From contig CANEXR010000002.1 of the NCBI GenBank assembly GCA_947443815.1, positions 1 through 30,858 of the forward strand: a DNA stretch of 30,858 nt, written 5' to 3'. Under the pieces are notes generated by a model. That model had not been told where the DNA came from. It ran no database searches and was given only the letters and a program-made list of their open reading frames with translations. Every line of letters begins with the position of its first letter. The first letter of the stretch is position 1. This stretch comes from Flavobacteriaceae bacterium. Its GTDB lineage: Bacteria; Bacteroidota; Bacteroidia; Flavobacteriales; Flavobacteriaceae. Below are positions 1-8,283 of this stretch, one piece after another. The position numbers and the translations under genes were made by a program.

Positions 1-190
1 AAATTCCAAAAACAATTAAGTCAAGAATTGAACCTAAAGTGATGATTTTACCTAAATTTCCTTGTGCTTTCATACTTTGAATCCCTTCCACAAAATCATA
101 ATGCGTAAAAAAAGTGATGAATATATAACTACCTAATAAGGAAGCTATTATGCCGATAAAAAAACCTAATAACAAATCTATTTTATTCAT
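1..190 (-). CDS. Small membrane protein, N-terminal part only (runs off the window)
   Basis: An ATG at 190 opens a frame of 63 codons that stays open to the window edge, so only the N-terminus is seen. It starts MNKIDLLLGFFIGI and has a first hydrophobic helix at about residues 5-28, a short polar stretch with HYDFVEG, and a second hydrophobic stretch beginning near residue 48. It overlaps the last 8 bases of surE, which suggests translational coupling in one transcript. In related flavobacteria, as I remember, surE is followed by a small uncharacterised membrane protein and then lpxB; that is recollection and cannot be seen here. No function is assigned. The overlap and the continuous frame make it likely to be real. 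Confidence 0.65.
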   Translation of the reverse strand, partial: MNKIDLLLGFFIGIIASLLGSYIFITFFTHYDFVEGIQSMKAQGNLGKIITLGSILDLIVFGI

Positions 191-962
191 TCCATTTCCA
201 ATTGTTAAGTTGTTGCATGCTATGATATGCCGTTAAGTCAAATTGAACGGGTACAATGGATACATAACCATTGTCTAAAGCCCATTCATCGGTATCTTCT
301 CCCTTGTCTAGATTTACAAATTCACCTGCAAGCCAATAATAATCTTTTCCTTGAGGTGTTTTTCGTTTGTCGAATTTTTCCACCCATAAAGCTTTAGCTT
401 GACGACAAATTTTTATTCCTTTTATGGATTCTTTTTTAAGTTTTGGAAAGTTAACATTTAATATTACACCTTCTGTTAAACCATTTTCTAAAACTTCCAA
501 GCATATTTTTTTTACATAAGATTGGATGGGTTCAAAATCAGCATTCCAATCGTAATCCGATAATGAAAAACCGATAGCAGGAATACCTTCAATACCCGCT
601 TCAACAGCAGCACTCATGGTTCCAGAATAAATGACATTAATAGACGAATTGGAGCCATGATTGATACCTGATACGCATAAGTCTGGCTTTTGTTTTAGGA
701 TTTCATTTACGGCAAGTTTTACACAATCAACTGGGGTGCCAGAGCAGCTATAGGTAATTATAGAATCACCTTCTTTTGAAATTTTATTCAAGTACAAAGT
801 GCTGTTTATCGTTATAGCATGTCCCATTGCGCTCTGAGGTTTATCGGGTGCGACAACAACTACATCGCCAATTTCTGCCATTATGGCTATAAGCGACTGA
901 ATGCCAGGTGCAGAAACACCATCGTCATTGGTTACTAAAATTAAAGGACGTGTTTTTATCAT
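183..962 (-). CDS. surE: 5'/3'-nucleotidase SurE
   Basis: SurE is a metal-dependent phosphatase that removes phosphate from nucleoside 5'- and 3'-monophosphates in the cytoplasm, linked in other bacteria to stationary-phase survival. The 259-residue protein has the usual length. The N-terminal motif TNDDGVSAPG carries the paired metal-binding aspartates D13-D14. PDKPQSAMGHAIT carries the metal-site serine S44, and SGINHGSN carries the metal-site asparagine N101, followed by the conserved YSGTMSAAVEAG stretch. The ATG at 962 lies directly before the conserved first beta strand, so the start is well supported. It is divergent from the S41 protease gene, with about 209 bases between the two starts, and is followed by an overlapping membrane-protein gene. 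Confidence 0.96.
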   Translation of the reverse strand: MIKTRPLILVTNDDGVSAPGIQSLIAIMAEIGDVVVVAPDKPQSAMGHAITINSTLYLNKISKEGDSIITYSCSGTPVDCVKLAVNEILKQKPDLCVSGINHGSNSSINVIYSGTMSAAVEAGIEGIPAIGFSLSDYDWNADFEPIQSYVKKICLEVLENGLTEGVILNVNFPKLKKESIKGIKICRQAKALWVEKFDKRKTPQGKDYYWLAGEFVNLDKGEDTDEWALDNGYVSIVPVQFDLTAYHSMQQLNNWKWNE

Positions 963-1132
963 GATTCACTACTTTTCAAAAGATTTTTTTTGAGATTTTT
1001 AACCCGATATAATGTATCAAAAAGTCTTTTTTTAAACAAAGAAAACAAAATTTATCAACTTGAAACATTAATAGTAGGACAAAAAGAACAATTTTATATC
1101 TTTAACAAAAAATTATGCAGGCCCCGCCATTG

Positions 1133-1148
1133 TTGGCATAGTTTTTAC
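1133..1148 (+). promoter_or_regulatory. Possible sigma-54 (-24/-12) promoter before the S41 protease
   Basis: TTGGCATAGTTTTTAC fits the sigma-54 consensus YTGGCACGNNNNTTGC at 9 of 12 defined positions. The GG at -24 and the right spacing are present, but the -12 dinucleotide is AC instead of GC. It lies 23 bases before the ATG at 1172. The surrounding bases (1119-1129) are unusually GC-rich for this genome. No good TTG/TAnnTTTG pair was found in this spacer; the nearest is TAACTTAG at 1151-1158. Confidence 0.3.
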
Positions 1149-1171
1149 CGTAACTTAGATTTAAAAATTAG

Positions 1172-3451
1172 ATGAATACTATTATTGATTATATGAAAAG
1201 AAATTATAAAATACTCTTAGCTGTTGTATGCCTTTCGGTAACCTTGTTCGCTTTTAAAATGAATACAGGGAATACTTCAGATACTGATCCCGAAAAAGAT
1301 AAATTACTTTTAGAACTTTTGACTTTTGTAATCGAAAAAGGACATTACAATCCTGCAGCAATTGACGATACTTTTTCTAAAGGTGTTTATAAAGATTTTA
1401 TTCAAGCATTAGACCCATCTAAACGCTTTTTCTTGCAATCGGATATTGATGAGTTTTCTAAATATGAAACTGAATTAGACGATCAATTGATGAATAAGGA
1501 ATTAACCTTTTTTGACCTTACCTATCAAAGATTGATGATGCGTATGGAGGAAAGTAAAGCAATTTACAAAGCTGTTTTGAGCAAACCATTTGATTATACA
1601 ATTGACGAGAGTTTCAATACTGATTATGAGAAATCGCCTTATGCAAAAAATGATGCAGAACTTAAAGACAGATGGCGAAAACAAATTAAATTATCCACTT
1701 TGTCTTCTATAGTGGATCGTATGGAAATGCAAGATAATAAAGGCAAAAATAATTTAGAAAAAGGAAATAAAGAAACTACAGCACCCTTGAAAGAAGGCGA
1801 AGAGTTTCAGGAAAGCTATTATGATAAAACTAAAGCGAATGCTACTACAGCACCTGAAAAAATAAAAACTTTTGAAGAATTAGAAAAAGAGACTAGAGCG
1901 AATTCCGCAAAATCATTAGATGAATATTTTGGTTTTATAAAAGATTTAGATCGTAATGATTGGTTTTCTGTTTATCTAAACTCAATAACTGCTCGATTTG
2001 ATCCCCATACCAATTATCTTGCTCCCGAAGAAAAAGAGCGTTTTGATGTAAGTATTAGTGGAAAACTAGAAGGAATCGGCGCACGTCTTCAAAAGAAAAA
2101 TGATTTTACTGAAATTTCAGAATTGATTTCTGGGGGTCCTGCTTGGAGAGGTAAACAGTTAGAATCTGGTGATTTAATTATGAAAGTGGCTCAAGGAAAC
2201 CAAGAAGCGGTAGATGTTGTAGGAATGCGTTTGGATGATGTTGTCAAAAAAATTAAAGGACCAAAAGGGACCGAAGTACGTCTTACGGTTAAAAAAGTAG
2301 ATGGTACAATTACGGTTATTTCGATTATAAGAGATATTGTTGAAATTGAAGAAACGTATGCCAAATCAAGTATTGTTAATAAAAACGGATTAAAATATGG
2401 TATTATTTATTTGCCAAAATTCTATATTGATTTTGAAAATAAAGACGGCAGAGATGCAGGGAAAGACATTGCTATTGAAGTAGATCGATTGAAAAAAGCA
2501 GGTGTAAACGGAATTGTCCTAGATGTTCGTGATGATGGTGGAGGTTCATTGTCTACTGTAGTTGATATTGCAGGATTATTTATTGAAGAAGGACCAATTG
2601 TTCAAATTAAATCAGCTGGTAGAAAAAAAGAGGTTTTATACGATCGAGATAAAAAAATAGAGTGGGATGGTCCGTTAGTAATCATGGTAAATAGTTTTTC
2701 TGCTTCGGCTTCAGAAATTTTGGCGGCAGCTATACAAGATTATAAAAGAGGAATTATCATAGGAAGTAAACAAACCTATGGCAAAGGAACGGTTCAAAAC
2801 GTTATTGACTTAAACCAATTTGTGCGCAGTAGTTCAATGGGAGATTTAGGCGCATTGAAAACGACTACTCAAAAATTTTATAGAATAAATGGCGGTTCTA
2901 CCCAACTTGAAGGTGTAAGTAGTGATATTGTTATGCCAGATCGATATGCCTATTTAAAAATGGGGGAACGTGATGTTGATAACGCAATGCCTTGGGATAA
3001 AATTGACAAGGCTGAATATACGGTTTGGACAAAGAATTCTAATTTTGATCAAGCTATTATCAATAGTAAAAATAGAATTGCTCAAAACTCACAATTTAAA
3101 TTAGTTGAGGAAAATGCTAAATGGATTGATAGTAGAAGCGAGGATAATACCTATAGCTTGAATATTGATAAATTTAAAGTTGCTCAAACTGAGATTGAAG
3201 GAAAAGCAAAAAAATACAAACCAATTTTAGATTATAAAAACACTTTAAACTTCACCTCATTGCCTTATGAATTAGAAGTAATGGTGAATGATCCTGCTTT
3301 GAAAGAAAAAAGAGAACGTTGGCATGAAGCTTTATCAAAAGATATTTATGTTGAAGAAGCATTGAATGTTTTAGATGATTTACAAGCAAAAGGAATTGTC
3401 AAAAAGAATGTTTCTACTAAATTAAAAACGGATAAATTAGTTAAATCATAA
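1172..3451 (+). CDS. Carboxy-terminal processing (tail-specific) protease, S41 family
   Basis: This is a periplasmic serine protease of the Prc/CtpA type that trims or degrades envelope proteins from their C-termini. The protein is 759 residues. A signal anchor lies at about residues 12-29, then an N-terminal Prc-type helical domain (the DPSKRFFL motif is typical), a PDZ domain around 290-375, the S41 protease core around 400-600, and a C-terminal Prc-like domain. The catalytic serine is probably S512 in FSASASEI, with the lysine K538 in TYGKGTVQ. A lysine-rich, low-complexity insertion lies at about residues 190-235. An alternative ATG is at 1193, but 1172 gives a normal signal anchor. A strong hairpin terminator follows at 3488-3524. 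Prc-size rather than short CtpA-size, so the assignment is Prc-like. Confidence 0.93.
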   Translation: MNTIIDYMKRNYKILLAVVCLSVTLFAFKMNTGNTSDTDPEKDKLLLELLTFVIEKGHYNPAAIDDTFSKGVYKDFIQALDPSKRFFLQSDIDEFSKYETELDDQLMNKELTFFDLTYQRLMMRMEESKAIYKAVLSKPFDYTIDESFNTDYEKSPYAKNDAELKDRWRKQIKLSTLSSIVDRMEMQDNKGKNNLEKGNKETTAPLKEGEEFQESYYDKTKANATTAPEKIKTFEELEKETRANSAKSLDEYFGFIKDLDRNDWFSVYLNSITARFDPHTNYLAPEEKERFDVSISGKLEGIGARLQKKNDFTEISELISGGPAWRGKQLESGDLIMKVAQGNQEAVDVVGMRLDDVVKKIKGPKGTEVRLTVKKVDGTITVISIIRDIVEIEETYAKSSIVNKNGLKYGIIYLPKFYIDFENKDGRDAGKDIAIEVDRLKKAGVNGIVLDVRDDGGGSLSTVVDIAGLFIEEGPIVQIKSAGRKKEVLYDRDKKIEWDGPLVIMVNSFSASASEILAAAIQDYKRGIIIGSKQTYGKGTVQNVIDLNQFVRSSSMGDLGALKTTTQKFYRINGGSTQLEGVSSDIVMPDRYAYLKMGERDVDNAMPWDKIDKAEYTVWTKNSNFDQAIINSKNRIAQNSQFKLVEENAKWIDSRSEDNTYSLNIDKFKVAQTEIEGKAKKYKPILDYKNTLNFTSLPYELEVMVNDPALKEKRERWHEALSKDIYVEEALNVLDDLQAKGIVKKNVSTKLKTDKLVKS

Positions 3452-3487
3452 GTTTATATAGAAAATATTGAACGGATTTTAAATTTA

Positions 3488-3524
3488 AAAACGCTCCTGA
3501 GATGAAAAATTTCTGGAGCGTTTT
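3488..3524 (+). terminator. Rho-independent terminator of the S41 protease gene
   Basis: AAAACGCTCC at 3488-3497 pairs perfectly with GGAGCGTTTT at 3515-3524 across a 17-base loop, and more T residues follow. An in-frame ATG at 3502 falls inside the loop, so it is not a credible start for the nuclease gene downstream. Confidence 0.85.
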
Positions 3525-3531
3525 AGTTTTG
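3524..3531 (+). promoter_or_regulatory. Candidate -7 box for the nuclease gene
   Basis: TAGTTTTG matches the Bacteroidota -7 consensus TAnnTTTG and ends 33 bases before the ATG at 3565. It starts on the last base of the preceding terminator stem. No clear -33 TTG is present at the right distance, so this is only a weak call. Confidence 0.3.
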
Positions 3532-3564
3532 TTAATGAATGTTGTATCAATCCAATTTAAAAAT

Positions 3565-4428
3565 ATGAAAAAACAGATGTGGTTTCGTTTTGTCGTTGTT
3601 CTAGTAAGTGCTTTTCTTTTTTCTTTTTGTAAAAATAATACCAATGAGATTAAATTTGATAGTGGTGCAAATGACAATAGCATTTCTAAAATAATTCCAA
3701 AAAACGCACAGCATCTTAGTAAAGAAAGTCCTAGGATGAATAATACGTTTTATTTTGATTTTTTGCCTTCATCAACAACAAACCAAATTGTTAAACATGA
3801 TTTTTATAGTCTGTCTTACAATGAAAATTATGAACAAGCGGAATGGGTTGGTTATGAATTAAAGAAGGAATATATAAAAAACAGCACTTTTAAAAGACCC
3901 TTTTTTATTGAAGATCCAAAAGTCAAATCACAATCTGCGGATTGGCGTAATTATAAAAAATCGGGCTATGATAAAGGGCATCTTTGTCCTGCGGGTGATA
4001 TGGAATTTTCTTGGAATGCTTATAAAGATACTTTTTTCACATCGAATATCTCGCCTCAATTACACGATTTTAATAGTGGAATTTGGAACAGATTGGAAGA
4101 GAAAACACGGTATTGGGCGGTTAAATACGATGGTGTTTATGTGATTACAGGAGGAGTTTTAGAATCAGGATTAAAAACGATTGGGGAGGAAAAAGTCTCG
4201 GTGCCAAAGTATTTTTATAAAGTTGTATTGGATGATTCACAAGGGAAATATAAGATGATTGGTTTTTTGGTTCCTGCAGTAGACAGTAATAAAGCACTCT
4301 ATGATTTTGTGGTGCCTGTAGATAAAATTGAAGCAATGACGGGGATTGATTTTTTTCCTAAATTGGCGGATAAAATAGAAAATCAATTGGAAAAAAGTAA
4401 TCTTTATAAGGACTGGAGTTTCAAGTAG
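3565..4428 (+). CDS. DNA/RNA non-specific endonuclease, probable lipoprotein
   Basis: This is a beta-beta-alpha-metal (NUC family) endonuclease that cuts DNA and RNA without strong sequence preference, probably outside the cytoplasm. With the ATG at 3565 the protein is 287 residues. It starts MKKQMWFRF with a hydrophobic segment ending in FSFC (C22), which resembles a lipoprotein signal although phenylalanine just before the cysteine is unusual. The active-site motif appears as DKGHLCPAGD (general base H139) instead of the usual DRGH. SNISPQ and NSGIWNRLE follow, where N170 is the expected magnesium ligand. The frame is open back to 3502, but that ATG is in the terminator loop of the previous gene. 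The stop codon TAG runs directly into the structured element at 4427. Likely roles are nutrient scavenging or DNA turnover. Confidence 0.9.
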   Translation: MKKQMWFRFVVVLVSAFLFSFCKNNTNEIKFDSGANDNSISKIIPKNAQHLSKESPRMNNTFYFDFLPSSTTNQIVKHDFYSLSYNENYEQAEWVGYELKKEYIKNSTFKRPFFIEDPKVKSQSADWRNYKKSGYDKGHLCPAGDMEFSWNAYKDTFFTSNISPQLHDFNSGIWNRLEEKTRYWAVKYDGVYVITGGVLESGLKTIGEEKVSVPKYFYKVVLDDSQGKYKMIGFLVPAVDSNKALYDFVVPVDKIEAMTGIDFFPKLADKIENQLEKSNLYKDWSFK

Positions 4429-4568
4429 CCCTGATAGTAATGGAAAGCTTTTGCCGACTCGTTTATTAGTTTTTATGGTTTGTCAAAGCGACCAACGGAA
4501 GCTCTTGAGAAAACAATAAAAACTGTAACGAGACAAAAAACTTGTAATGAATAGCAGGAATAAGCTCT
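4427..4568 (+). ncRNA. Structured intergenic element, Flavo-1-like (copy 1)
   Basis: The element starts AGCCCTGATAGTAATGG, overlapping the nuclease stop codon, and ends near ATAGCAGGAATAAGCTC. CCTG (4430-4433) can pair with CAGG (4555-4558). Inside, 4458-4476 pairs with 4516-4532 (CTCGTT with AACGAG, then AGTTTTTAT with ATAAAAACT) around a large loop. The ends match the element at 27040-27115, but the inner hairpin is unrelated. It resembles the Rfam Flavo-1 motif from memory; this was not checked. It lies between convergent genes and may also end transcription. Confidence 0.6.
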
Positions 4569-4589
4569 AAAGAATTCAAAGAATCGTTT

Positions 4590-5825
4590 TTACCATTCGT
4601 TTACTTTATTAGCATCCATTTTCAAAAAGATAAAGAGTAAAATTGTGAATCCCCAAAGTCCCGAACCACCGTATGAGAAAAAGGGTAGGGGTACTCCAAT
4701 GGTTGGAAAAATGCCTGCGACCATGGCAATATTGACAAAGAAATGAATGAATAGAATTCCAGCTACACAATATCCATAGACTCTACTGAATTTTGTTTTT
4801 TGTCTTTCAGCTAGGTAAATTAGTCTAAGAAACAGGCCTACAAATAGTCCAATCACGACGATACAACCTATAAATCCCCATTCTTCACCCACAGTTGTGA
4901 ATATATAATCTGTATGTTGTTCAGGGACGAATCCCCCTTTGGTTTGTGTACCTTCTAGAAACCCTTTGCCTAACCAACCGCCTGATCCGATAGCTATTTC
5001 TGATTGGTTCGTGTTGTATCCGATACCTTTTGTATCCACTGATTTTCCTAATAATATATTGAAACGATCCCTATGGTGTTGTTTGAATACATTTTCGAAA
5101 ACATAGTTAACGGATAAAACAAATCCAGATATGATGGCAAAAAGAATTCCACTTAAAACAATATTTCTATCACCTAATCTTGATTTAAAATGAATGATGA
5201 TTAGTATTAACAATGCAATCAGAATTACATATTGCGGTTGAAGTACTAAGGTCATTACAAATAAAAGTATGGTTATAAAACCTGTCCAAACATACCAAGC
5301 CGGTAAACCTTCACGATACAAAACTAAAATGAATATACTATATATTAAAGCACTTCCTGGATCCGGCTGAGGTAGTATTAGGAATACGGGTAAAAATACG
5401 ATTGCTAAAGCTTGTACTTGTCTATTTACATCTTTTAAATTGATTTGTGTGTCGCTTAAATATTTGGCTAATGCTAATGCTGTTGCTGCTTTTGCAAATT
5501 CAGAGGGTTGTAGTGTAAAACTTCCAAAGCCATACCAACACCGTTGTCCAGCAATTGTTTTTCCGAATATAAATAGTCCTGCTAATGAGAGCAACGAAAC
5601 GCCATAAATAATACTTGCATATTTTTCATAGAATTTTCCGTCCACAAAGAGTATGATAAAAATTAATGGAATGGTTAAAATGATAAATATAAGTTGTTTA
5701 TCTGAAGTGCCTTCCATGGATGAAAGGGAAGAAGAATAAATGTTTAACCAACCCATGAGTACTAATACACTATAGATTATGACGCATGTCCAGTCTAGAT
5801 TATTCGATACGCTTTGGTTTTTCAT
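4590..5825 (-). CDS. rodA: Rod shape-determining protein RodA (SEDS glycan polymerase)
   Basis: RodA is an integral inner-membrane SEDS protein that polymerises lipid II into glycan strands during lateral wall growth, working with PBP2. The protein is 411 residues with about ten hydrophobic segments. SEDS motifs are in order: LQPSEFAK at about 105-112, LPQPDPGSAL at 151-160, EQHTDYIFTTVGEEWGFIG at about 302-320 with the expected catalytic aspartate D306, and PLPFFSYGGSG near the C-terminus. The start at 5825 is 17 bases after the mrdA stop, so the two are certainly co-transcribed. It is the last gene of the purH-mreBCD-mrdA-rodA block and converges on the nuclease gene. It is slightly longer than the E. 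coli protein. Confidence 0.96.
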   Translation of the reverse strand: MKNQSVSNNLDWTCVIIYSVLVLMGWLNIYSSSLSSMEGTSDKQLIFIILTIPLIFIILFVDGKFYEKYASIIYGVSLLSLAGLFIFGKTIAGQRCWYGFGSFTLQPSEFAKAATALALAKYLSDTQINLKDVNRQVQALAIVFLPVFLILPQPDPGSALIYSIFILVLYREGLPAWYVWTGFITILLFVMTLVLQPQYVILIALLILIIIHFKSRLGDRNIVLSGILFAIISGFVLSVNYVFENVFKQHHRDRFNILLGKSVDTKGIGYNTNQSEIAIGSGGWLGKGFLEGTQTKGGFVPEQHTDYIFTTVGEEWGFIGCIVVIGLFVGLFLRLIYLAERQKTKFSRVYGYCVAGILFIHFFVNIAMVAGIFPTIGVPLPFFSYGGSGLWGFTILLFIFLKMDANKVNEW

Positions 5826-5842
5826 TTGAAATGAATCGCTGA

Positions 5843-7780
5843 TTAATGTTGTTGTTTAGTGGAATCTATTTTTATCTTTGGAGTTTTTGTTTTACTTTTT
5901 AAAATAGAGTCTTGTAGTCGTAATTGTAATTTTACAGTTTCAGATAGACCTCCTAATTTTGCATAGCGTCCTTGTAAACTGGTATTTAATATTCGGGTCT
6001 CTAGATCAGTTCTCGTAATTTTCTGTCTGAGGTATTTTTCAATCATCAAACTAGCAATTGGTCCAGCAATAGTGGCGCCATATCCGCCATTTTCAATCAT
6101 AATAGCAATGGCAATTTTAGGATTGTCTTTTGGAGCAAACGCTACAAATATAGAGTGATCCTCTAGTTTTGTTCTTTTGCCATCAATTTTTGCAAAATTC
6201 TCGGCTGTACCAGTTTTACCACAGATATCTATTCCTTCAACCCTTAAATAATAAGCAGTACCTAAGTTATAAACATCAAACAAACCACTTATCATAGGTT
6301 TGAAATATTTTTTATCTATGGTTGTTACATGTTTGGTTGTAAATTTTTTATCGATTGTTTCTCCTTCAATTTTTTTTATAATATGAGGCGTATAATAATA
6401 CCCTTCATTTGCAACAGTTGCCATCATATTAGCTAATTGAATTGGGGTCATCAAAACTTCACCTTGTCCAATAGCATTTGAAATAATTGTTTTTCCGCTC
6501 CAACCCCAATCAGGATACATTTTTTTATAGGTTTTAGAATCTGGAATTTTTCCTTTTTTTCCAGTTGGCAAATCATATCCCATAAATTGTCCTAATCCAA
6601 AACTTTTTATATGATTGCTCCAAACATCAATAGCATATGGTGCTTTTGCGTATTTAGCTATTGTTCGTAAATATACATTTGAAAAATAGGCATTACAAGA
6701 TTTGTAAATTCCAACGTGAAGATCACGTACACCACCCCCACAATGGCATCCTTGAAATCTCCCTCTGGCATAAGAGAAACCATGATTGCAGATAAAAGTT
6801 GTCTGCTCATCAACCACTCTTTCTTGAAGTCCGACAAGCCCAGTCATGATTTTGAACGGTGAGCCTGGAGGGTACTCTGCTAATAATCCTCTGTCATACA
6901 ACGGTTTTGCGATTGAGTCTCGGTACAGTCTGGTGTAGTTTTTAGATCTTTGCCTGCCAACTAATATGGATGGATCATAAGAAGGAGCCGTTACCAATGC
7001 TAGAATTTCACCGCTTTTAGGCTCAATAGCTACAATTCCACCTCTTTTATTAATCATTAATTCTTCACCATATTTTTGAAGTACGGCATCAATTGTTAGA
7101 TTTATATCTTCACCCTGAACAGCAGTTGTATCATATTTGCCCTCTTTATAGGATCCAATTTCTCGGTTGTATTTGTCTTTTTGAATGTATTTTACGCCTT
7201 TTATCCCTCTTAAAGTTTCTTCGTAACTCTCTTCTACTCCTTGTTTTCCTATTAAATCACCACTATTATAATAAGGATTTTTTGCTACAAGCCTTTCATT
7301 GACTTGTGTTATAAAACCAAAAATATTTGCGCCAAATGCAACTTCATAATCACGAAGAGACCGCTTCTGAAAATAAAATCCTTCGAATTTTCTTATTTTT
7401 TCTTGAAAAGCAGCAAATTCACTTTTGTTTAATTGTGGCAAAAAAACGGAAGGTAATCTCGGGCTATAGATTTTAGCCTTTTCCATTTTTTTTATAAAAT
7501 CTTCTTTTGTAATGTTCAATAATTGACAAAATTCTAATGTATCCGTGTTTTTTAATTCTCGTGGGATGACCATAATGTCATAAGAGGCCTGATTAGCTAC
7601 TAATAATTTTCCATTTCGATCATAAATATAGCCTCGCTCGGGATAGTCATATTTTATTTTTATAGCGTTATTATCCGATTTTAATTTAAAAGAATCATCA
7701 ATAATTTGCAAATAAAATATCCGTATCACTAGCAACGATGCTGCAATGATAATCAAGGAAGGCAACAAGACTTTTCTCAT
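5843..7780 (-). CDS. mrdA: Penicillin-binding protein 2 (elongasome transpeptidase)
   Basis: PBP2 is the monofunctional class B transpeptidase that cross-links glycan made by RodA. The 645-residue protein has one N-terminal transmembrane anchor (about residues 5-26), a PBP dimerisation/pedestal domain containing YPERGYIYDRNG, and a C-terminal transpeptidase domain. The three active-site motifs are visible: SPFK with nucleophile S307, SCN at 361-363, and KTG at 522-524. A cysteine/histidine cluster at 331-347 (C331, C345, H346, C347) sits in the region where some PBP2 proteins bind zinc; that role is inference here. The ATG overlaps the mreD stop by 4 bases (ATGA), showing tight coupling. A charged C-terminal tail follows the transpeptidase fold. 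Confidence 0.96.
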   Translation of the reverse strand: MRKVLLPSLIIIAASLLVIRIFYLQIIDDSFKLKSDNNAIKIKYDYPERGYIYDRNGKLLVANQASYDIMVIPRELKNTDTLEFCQLLNITKEDFIKKMEKAKIYSPRLPSVFLPQLNKSEFAAFQEKIRKFEGFYFQKRSLRDYEVAFGANIFGFITQVNERLVAKNPYYNSGDLIGKQGVEESYEETLRGIKGVKYIQKDKYNREIGSYKEGKYDTTAVQGEDINLTIDAVLQKYGEELMINKRGGIVAIEPKSGEILALVTAPSYDPSILVGRQRSKNYTRLYRDSIAKPLYDRGLLAEYPPGSPFKIMTGLVGLQERVVDEQTTFICNHGFSYARGRFQGCHCGGGVRDLHVGIYKSCNAYFSNVYLRTIAKYAKAPYAIDVWSNHIKSFGLGQFMGYDLPTGKKGKIPDSKTYKKMYPDWGWSGKTIISNAIGQGEVLMTPIQLANMMATVANEGYYYTPHIIKKIEGETIDKKFTTKHVTTIDKKYFKPMISGLFDVYNLGTAYYLRVEGIDICGKTGTAENFAKIDGKRTKLEDHSIFVAFAPKDNPKIAIAIMIENGGYGATIAGPIASLMIEKYLRQKITRTDLETRILNTSLQGRYAKLGGLSETVKLQLRLQDSILKSKTKTPKIKIDSTKQQH

Positions 7781-8283
7781 CTTTTGTTAGGCTTAATAAG
7801 ATATATTATTACGATACAAATAATTATTGTAAATATAGAGCTGAATATGGTTCTTAAAAGGATGTCCCAAATAAAGCTAAACTGAAATGCTTCTAATAAA
7901 AACAAGACAAGATGATGTATGACCACAGAAAGTAAAATGAAAGAGAAACGCTCTGGTGTTAATACATCGTTTAGTTTTACAGTTTGGTATTCATAGCTAA
8001 GTCCAAATGAAAATTTAAATAAATAAGGTCTAAAATAAGCTAGTGTTAAACAGGATGCAGCATGTATTCCGCCTGAATTACTAAACATATCCATAATTAG
8101 TCCAAGCAAAAAACTTGCAATCAATAGCCCTGATTTGTTGCCATTAACAGGATATAAGATTATAAAAAGCAGGTATGGAAAAGGACTTATAAATCCGAAA
8201 AAATTCATGTTGTTGAAAACAATAATTTGCATTGCCAACAGCAGAATAAATCGAAATATATTGACTAATAAAGCACTATTCAT
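7777..8283 (-). CDS. mreD: Rod shape-determining protein MreD
   Basis: MreD is a small inner-membrane protein of the elongasome that joins MreC and balances its action on PBP2/RodA. The protein is 168 residues and almost wholly hydrophobic, with about five predicted membrane segments and the conserved-looking NFFGFISPFPYLLF and GLIMDMFSNSGGIHA stretches typical of Bacteroidota MreD. MreD is poorly conserved in sequence, so the call rests partly on position: its ATG overlaps the mreC stop by 8 bases and its stop overlaps the mrdA start by 4 bases. Confidence 0.92.
   Translation of the reverse strand: MNSALLVNIFRFILLLAMQIIVFNNMNFFGFISPFPYLLFIILYPVNGNKSGLLIASFLLGLIMDMFSNSGGIHAASCLTLAYFRPYLFKFSFGLSYEYQTVKLNDVLTPERFSFILLSVVIHHLVLFLLEAFQFSFIWDILLRTIFSSIFTIIICIVIIYLIKPNKR

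Noticed and set aside
990..1175. 61-codon plus-strand frame ending in an ATGA overlap with the S41 protease start
   Set aside because: It starts with TTG, resembles no known protein, and covers the place where the protease promoter must be. The overlap is probably chance.
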